64,000 nt of DNA from positions 65,091,522 through 65,155,521 of the forward strand of contig OX104117.1 in NCBI GenBank assembly GCA_944474755.1, in the 5' to 3' direction. The notes beneath the pieces are model-generated. The model did not search any database, was not told the origin of the DNA, and worked only from the letters and a program-made list of their open reading frames with translations. The stretch is from Limnoperna fortunei. Its lineage: Eukaryota; Mollusca; Bivalvia; Mytilida; Modiolidae. The position numbers and the translations under genes are program-made. This document shows, piece by piece, positions 57,985 through 64,000 of this stretch. Position 1 is the stretch's first letter; the number at the start of each line of letters is the position of its first letter.

Positions 57985-59125
57985 AAAGTTGGAAATTTGA
58001 CCTTGAAGGTCAAGGTCAAAGGTTATCTGAGGTCATACCTCGAGGTATGGTATACATTCTCTTGTACTGATCTACATACCAAACATCTAAGCCATAGACC
58101 AACTAGACCAAAGGGCAAAAGATGTTATAGCCTGCACACAAAATTTTCTGTTGTATGAGGTCATCAAAGTTTATATCTTGAGGTATGATATACATCGTCT
58201 TGTGCCGACGTACTTACATACTAAATATCTAAGTCCAAGGTTAAAAAACCAAAACGTTGCAAATTTGACCTTGAAGTTCAGTCAAAGGTCATCCAAGGTC
58301 ATACCTTGATGCATGGTATACATCCCCTTGTTCTTACCTACTTACGTACCAAATATCTAAGGCCTATACCAAAGGGCAAAAAAGTTGCTTGGACAAGAAT
58401 GTATTTGTAGTAAGTTTGACCTTGATGTCAATGTCATTCATATTGATGCATAACACATCAGCTGCAAATGATCTATATCAGAAGCATAGGTTACAATACA
58501 AAAAAGTTACAGACCAGGCAAGGCTATGCCCCAAAATACCATCAAAAATGACCTTAAGTCCAAAGGTCAAGGTCAAAAGTCAACCATGTTGGTATGCCCC
58601 ACATTGCCTTGTGGTCACCTACATACATATTAAATATCTTAAGCTTATGTCAAAAGACAAAAAAGTTATGACCAGGACAAGGCAAAGATTCAAAATGACA
58701 TTGATGCCAAGGGTCAAGGTAATTTAAAATGGCAGGCAACACATCGTCTTGTGGAAACCTACTTACATACCAAATATCTAAGGCCTGTCAAAAGACAAAA
58801 AAAGTTAAGGCCTGGAGAAGACTATGGTCCAAAATATCAAAAATGACCTTAAGGTCAAAGGTCATCCATGTTGGTACGTGACACATCGTCTTGTAGTGAC
58901 CTACCTACATACTAAATATCTAAGGCCTATGTCAAAAGACAAAAAAAGTTATGGTCCGGACAAGACTATGGTCTAAAATATAATAAAAAATGACCTTGAG
59001 GTCAAAGATCAAGGTCAAACGTCAACCATGTTGGTATGCGACACATCGTCTTGTAGAGACCTACCGATATATCCAAATATCTAAGTCCTATGTCAAAAGA
59101 CAAAAAAGTTATGGCCCGGACAAGG
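57985..59125. repeat. Tandem repeat of about 155 bp, rich in AGGTCA direct repeats
   Basis: Seven to eight diverged units, each with ATGACCTTAAGGTCAAAGGT-type sequence, ACACATCGTCTTGTAG, CTACATAC-AAATATCTAAGG and AAAAGACAAAAAAGTTA. Several units carry AGGTCAAAGGTCA, the DR1 arrangement of nuclear-receptor half-sites, or AGGTCAAGGTCA. One 112-residue open frame across it (58,389-58,727) is a repeat artefact. Confidence 0.85.
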
Positions 59126-59169
59126 TTTCGCTGAGAAGAATATTAAGAATAAAGAAGATTGATTGATTG

Positions 59170-59673
59170 ATTGATTAATGGTGTTTAACGCCCGAGCAGC
59201 AATATTTCAGCTATATTCAGGCGATGAACATGAAATGGATGATAAAATGAACATGAAATGATGATGAATGAAAATGGGATGGGACACAAGGAAAAATAGG
59301 GGTAACGGATTTTAGATTGCCACTGGCAAATGGGAGGATGGATAGGGTCGGGCAATTTAGCCTCCTGTAGCGGGATCGAAATCCCGACTCATTGCGAATA
59401 CTACAGCAGCGTTCTTTAACGTGCGAGGAACGTGGCATTTTTTCCAACACGGTGCACTAATATGGTTTGCGGTCAGGTTTACCGTATTATGGCCTGACAA
59501 CCCCAGCTTGCCTGGGGTACCCCATTCAACCACATGGGGCACACATCCCAGTCGGTCTTTAGGCAAACCGACCTGACACGCCGGTCAGGGTACTAGGCGC
59601 TATTTAGTCGCCTTTTACGACAAGCTAGCGCGACTGCGGTCTATTCTTTTAGCCACCCGGATCCCGCACGGGG
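59170..59673 (-). mobile_element. Long SINE-like retroposon, copy 3
   Basis: Same family as 13.1 and 16.9 kb. AAGAATAAAGAAGA lies on both sides (about 59,147-59,160 and 59,674-59,687), a 14-bp target duplication. It is nested inside the DNA transposon, so it inserted after that element formed or travelled within it. The tail is the TTGATTGATTGATTGATTAA run on the plus strand. Confidence 0.92.
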
Positions 59674-59689
59674 CAAGAATAAAGAAGAA

Positions 59690-61602
59690 GAACTAGGTAT
59701 AATTCTGTTGGGATGCCAACACAGAAGCCACCCAAAATCGCCTTGGATAGTATACCATTGTAATCAGTACCTCAAAATATGCCTAGAAATAAAATTTCAT
59801 TGAAATCAGACAAAGTTCAATGTTTGGGGAGGAGTGTTTTGACAAAATGGCGGCTATCTTGAAAATTTTAAAAATGGATTGCACACCTCTGAGTGACCTC
59901 CCTACCACCTCAGAAAGTTGTATCTTGATAAGTTCATGGTTAAGTAAGGAAAAGAAATGGTGCAAAAACAATAAGTCGCCCAAACTACGTTTTGGGGCGA
60001 CTTAATAAGAATAAGATGAAGAACTCGTGGTAAAACAATATGTCTCCCTTCCGTGAAGGGGAGACATAAATAACAAAAATAAGTTTGAAAGACATAGTGC
60101 CCTGCCCAGTAACCTTTTTTTACTGCAATCACCAAACCAAAAAGTTGATGCCCGGAGTATAATTTTATGATGATTTTTTAATGTTAACATTTCAATGTCC
60201 TGATGTATATGGATATATAGTTTCATAAAGATATCATAATTCTTTCATAAAAATGGCAAATTTAAAATAGTTACCACCGGTAACCAACTTTAACTGTGTT
60301 TTCCCGAGACACAATATGTTCCCCCAAACAGATTTTTATAGATTTTGAATATCATTCATATACCTACAAAATCATATTCACAATAGAAATTTATCCCATG
60401 TTCATTTTCTAAAAATGAGTCAGAAAAGTGGCAAAAATGTTAATATCTTTGTCCAAAAATTTGCACTAAAAAATGCTCAATTTATTGACATAATCGATAG
60501 CCTCGTTCTGACCACACATAAATGTAAAATGTTAAACCTGTTTTGTATATTGTCATTTAGGTTTTAAATTAAGCCAATATAAAAGTCATATTTAATATGT
60601 TCTGTTTTTCCCTGAAAAATAGGGGTTTGAAAATTGGGTATTTCATGGCATAAGAAATGGTCCAAAATGGCCGCCACGGTTACCATGGCAACAGTGGTCA
60701 ATATTAACAAACAGGCGTTATTTTTGAGGTTCAATAGTCAATATCAATTTATTAACTAAGAATTGGCAAAATCCGTGACATACCGTGGCGCGGTCACTTT
60801 GATGCTTAGAGAGAATTGCTATTAAATAGAAAAGTCACTTAAACCTAAAAGTAAACCTAAGTATAACACCCCCCCCCCCCTTTTTTTTACTGTGATCAAT
60901 AAACCATGAAGTTGATGAAACAGGTGCAAATTAAGGATGATTTTTGTTTGTTCATGATGATACCATACAGCTTCCTTCATGGTAAAATAACTTAAACCTG
61001 AAGGTAAATCTGGTTGGACGGACAAACACTATATTTTACCCTCTACTTTCGAAGACTAGACATAAAAACCCAACAAAACCTGTTCGCATTCGCTCAACCC
61101 AAAATACAGTCAAGGCAAACGTTGATTGATGGGGATACAGTCACAGATTCAAACTTTAAATAGAGAACTTGCATATTGCAGATTAAACTGTACTGAAAAT
61201 CACGATGCAGACGGACTGAAGGACAGAGTTAAACCAATATTTCCCCTCTCTTATACAGGTGTATAATAGTTTTTAAACTTACAGTCATGTAATAAATGTT
61301 ACAATGTAAATTAAAGTATCTTAATGAACTTTAACTGAACAAGAAAATAAACATATACAGTACAATGTTATTGACAAGATTTTTCCTGCATGTACAGGCT
61401 TTCAATTGACTTTCAGTGAAAAAATAAGGGCATTTTTAAGGAGTATTTTTATTTAAAGAAGGGGTTTTTAGGGATAAATTAGGAATTTTCCTAATAGAAC
61501 AAGGGATTAAGCTCTTTCAACAAATCTCCAATCGAACCCGCTATTTTTTCAATCGATAAGTGTAAAACAAAAACAACTTCCGATTATTAAAAATCCGGAA
61601 TC
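59690..61602. other. Non-coding interior of the 6.2-kb transposon
   Basis: Contains mollusc-type non-coding blocks (GACAAAATGGCGGCTATCTT; TCCCTTCCGTGAAGGGGAGA, a stem; AAAATGGCCGCCACGGTTAC) and a C/T homopolymer pair near 60,869-60,888. No second open frame of interest. Confidence 0.5.
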
Positions 61603-61927
61603 GCATATAATTACGGAACCACAGCATATAATGGCGAAACCACAGCATATAATGACGGAACCACAGCATATAATAACAGATCCACAGCATATAATAACAA
61701 AACCACAGCATATAATAACACAACCACAGCATATAATAATGAAACCACAGCATATAATAACAAAACCACAGCATATAATAACGGAACACAGCATATAATA
61801 ACAAAACCACAGCATATAATTACAGAACCACAGCATATAATAACGGAACCACAGCATATAATAACAAAACCACAGCATATAATAACAAAACCACAGCATA
61901 TAATTACAGAACCACAGCATATAATAA
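61603..61927. repeat. 21-bp array, right terminal inverted repeat
   Basis: About 15 inverted copies of the 21-bp unit (plus strand AACCACAGCATATAATAAC + AA). One unit lacks a base (GGAACACAGC near 61,785). The unit-variant order mirrors the outer part of the left array. Confidence 0.95.
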
Positions 61928-61968
61928 AGCATACCAACATAAGACAGTTACGGCGTTCCATACCCCTG

Positions 61969-63335
61969 CTTTGTCTTCATCTTTGCTACTTGGTTGTGTT
62001 TACATTCCGCCTATCAACAGTAAATATTCATCTGATGATGCATTTGATGAAATAGAGAACGAACTATTACTTTTGCAAAATAATTCTTCTAGATATGCGC
62101 TTATTGGTGACTTTAACGCAATATCATCTCTTTTACGTGATTTTCATGTTCCTAATGACGAATTGTTTGAATTGCAAGCATTGAATGATGCTTTAGACAA
62201 TGTGATAGATTGTACACATGATTATGAAAACCTTTTGCTATATGATATACCCCAAGAAAGATATAATGAAGACATCTCAAAAACCTAACGCTTATGGTTA
62301 CATACGTATTCAAATGTGCAAAAATTTTAAATTTGTGTGTTGCAAACTGACAAGTCGGTAAAGATACGTTTATTGGAAAGGTTACCTCAGGTTGCTCTAG
62401 TCTTATCGATTACTTACTTGTCTCCTCTGATATTCCCCCCCCCCCAATTTACGATTTCGTAATTCATGACTATGATCCATTGATCTCTGATACTCACTCG
62501 CGAATTCATTTATGCATGACTTTCAATTCTGATAGTACTGAGCACGCTGGCAATACAAACAGGTTTGACAAAAACTTAAACCGGTTTTAAAGATGGGTTA
62601 GAAACAAACGCGATTTATATATAAACTCTATTTCTAATCAAAGAGTAACTATTGATTCTATTGTTAACGATCTTGACACAATAAATACTACTCCTGTAGC
62701 AGACGATGTAAATAGTGTTGTAAAAAAAATTCGGAAGTTTTTTATAAATGCAGCAAAGAACACGTTTAGTAAAAATTCATACATTAACAAAAACAAAAAA
62801 TTTCATGACTGGTTTGACGACAACTGTCATGAAAAGCGAAAACGCTTTCATAGAGCTAAACGAAAATATAGCTGTACAAAAAATGCTAATACAAAGTCTG
62901 ATCTAAAATCCGCCAGTAAATCATATAAATATGATTTTAATAGAGCTTACGGCAAGCACGCCTTCAAATTAGAAATGGAACTGAGAAAAACAGCAAAACG
63001 CGATTCCAAAAAATTCTGGAATATTATCAATAAATTTAGCGAAAATGAAAAGAAGGTCGAGGGTCAAGTTAACATTAATGATCTTTACGAATATTTTAAG
63101 GGTTTAAACCAGAATGACGATCCAGAAGATGCAAATGTCAAATACGATATTGATAAAAACCAAGACGAATACATGCAAGCTATTTTAAACGACCCATTTA
63201 GGGAGGACAAAATAATTCTTGCCATTAAGAAGTTAAAAAACTCAAAAGCACCGGAATAGATGATATTGTGAATGAATATATCAAGGAGACATATGAATAC
63301 TTTTTACCAGTTTACACAAAACTGTTTAATATTAT
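61969..63335 (+). pseudogene. LINE, 3' part (endonuclease C-terminus, linker, RT start)
   Basis: Continues the LINE of 55,265-55,800: LLLGCVYIPPINSKYSSDDA, YALIGDFNA (endonuclease GDFN motif), and SDTHSRI near 62,490, where SDH is expected. A basic linker follows (FHDWFDDNCHEKRKRFHRAK) and the RT entry ILAIKKLKNSKAPE at 63,215-63,258. Several frameshifts and one C homopolymer (about 62,437-62,449) break the frame. It stops at 63,335, where the palindromic MITE begins; the RT core is absent. Confidence 0.85.
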
Positions 63336-63989
63336 ACAATTAATGACTTTGATATAGGTCACTATCAGGATTTATCAGCCAGAGAAAATGTAATATTCAC
63401 CGAGCCGCTAGGCGAGGTGAATATACATTTTGAGGGCTGATAAATCCTGATAGGGACCGTATATCAAAGTCATTAATTGTTTTATTACATGAATAAAACC
63501 ACCATCTCCCTTGATCAGAAAAACTGAGGATGTATATTCTATTGGAGCGCCTGCTTACATTTTGTAATTGTTGTAATGCTAGTTACCCTTAATATGTTTT
63601 ATTTAATACTGCATTTTGATATCAATTTGCTGATAATCCTGAAATTCCAGTTTCAAATATTGAGAAGAGTATAATTGAATGAATATATCGCAGAACCGAC
63701 GTTTCTCCCATTTGTTGTTGACACGCACGATGTATGTGTAGCTGACGTCATTGAATTGTGTACAATTAATACAATCGATTTGATAGGACGACTAAATTTA
63801 TTAAGACGGCTATTCTGATTGGCTTTAACATAAAAACCAGGTCGATATCGGAATCCGCTTGACTACTATGCAGCGGAATCGTGCAGCGTACAAACATTTT
63901 ATATAACTTGAGTACTGTTGCGATTTATCGTGACCTGAAAGTTGTTTTTTGACCAATCAAAACCACGCAAAATTGTATTCATGTAATAA
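63336..63989. mobile_element. MITE with terminal palindrome, copy 2, nested in LINE
   Basis: 63,336-63,480 is a snap-back (arms ACAATTAATGACTTTGATAT..., loop ACCGAGCCGCTAGGCGAGGT). Directly after it TTATTACATGAATA (63,482-63,495) and its exact reverse complement TATTCATGTAATAA (63,976-63,989) bound a body of about 500 bp shared with 29,727-30,100. The body contains GGTCGATATCGGAATCCGCT and a reciprocal arm, an internal palindrome. No coding capacity. Confidence 0.75.
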
Positions 63990-64000
63990 TATTTTAGATC

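Larger units (their letters stand above)
55801..61962 (+). mobile_element. 6,162-bp DNA transposon (IS3EU-like) inserted in the LINE endonuclease
   Basis: Both ends are TATGGAACGCCGTAACTGTC..., in inverted orientation. CCCCTG flanks both sides (55,795-55,800 and 61,963-61,968). The terminal inverted repeats are about 430 bp (left) and 360 bp (right), made of a 37-bp unique end plus 21-bp tandem units, and are nearly identical. Contents in order: left array, integrase-type transposase relic (56,262-57,603), AGGTCA-rich tandem repeat (57,985-59,125), a nested long SINE (59,170-59,673), further non-coding repeats, right array. The 6-bp duplication, TAT terminus and transposase type point to the IS3EU superfamily as recalled; this needs confirmation. 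Confidence 0.85.

Noticed and set aside
58389..58727. 112-residue frame starting MDKNVFVVSLTLMSMSFILM as a secreted protein
   Set aside because: It lies wholly in the AGGTCA-rich tandem repeat and its internal segments repeat with the unit.
1..64000. Endogenous viral or LTR-retroelement sequences
   Set aside because: No protease, RNase H/integrase order of LTR elements, LTR pairs or viral polymerase motifs were seen; the integrase-type gene at 57 kb belongs to a DNA transposon with inverted ends.

Overview
This window looks like nuclear DNA from a bivalve or gastropod mollusc. The base composition is strongly AT-rich. The only clear gene is spliced, with long introns. At least eleven copies of a molluscan V-SINE-like retroposon (tail motif GGCGTTAAACACCAT followed by AAAC repeats) are scattered through it, with LINE wreckage, snap-back repeats and many minisatellites. 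There are no operons, CRISPR arrays, rRNA genes or intact tRNA genes. The species assignment is inference; 'mollusc' rests on the SINE families and on general character.

Layout. 1-10.6 kb: a 51-bp satellite, a perfect 90-bp hairpin element with 9-bp target duplication, a plus-strand LINE relic (3.6-4.8 kb), and three stacked minisatellites, one split by a hAT-like MITE. 10.7-29.3 kb: a three-exon TMEM26 orthologue on the plus strand. Its first intron (about 17.3 kb) holds SINEs, snap-back repeats, a cluster of minus-strand LINE fragments (20.6-26.6 kb) and a 47-bp satellite. 29.5-38 kb: duplicated repeat blocks, a 46-bp satellite interrupted by a 3.6-kb element with a TA target duplication, and a 23-bp minisatellite. 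38.6-40 kb: a relic of a second TMEM26 first exon beside a Tc1-like transposon. 40-54.6 kb: mostly gene-poor AT-rich DNA with SINEs and snap-backs, and a possible immunoglobulin-domain gene relic on the minus strand (45.3-47.7 kb). 54.6-64 kb: LINE fragments, one of them split by a 6,162-bp DNA transposon carrying a decayed integrase-type transposase.

The most informative structure is that last one (55,801-61,962). Long terminal inverted repeats made of 21-bp units bracket a transposase relic, DR1-like AGGTCA repeats and a nested SINE. A 6-bp CCCCTG duplication marks the site, and conceptual excision restores the reading frame of the LINE endonuclease. The features suggest the IS3EU superfamily, but that name comes from memory and needs a database comparison. 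The second is the 3.6-kb element at 31,924-35,536, whose empty site can be read directly from the satellite around it.

Limits: no alignments or searches were run. Repeat boundaries are approximate unless a target-site duplication is given. Repeat and family names are by recognition.
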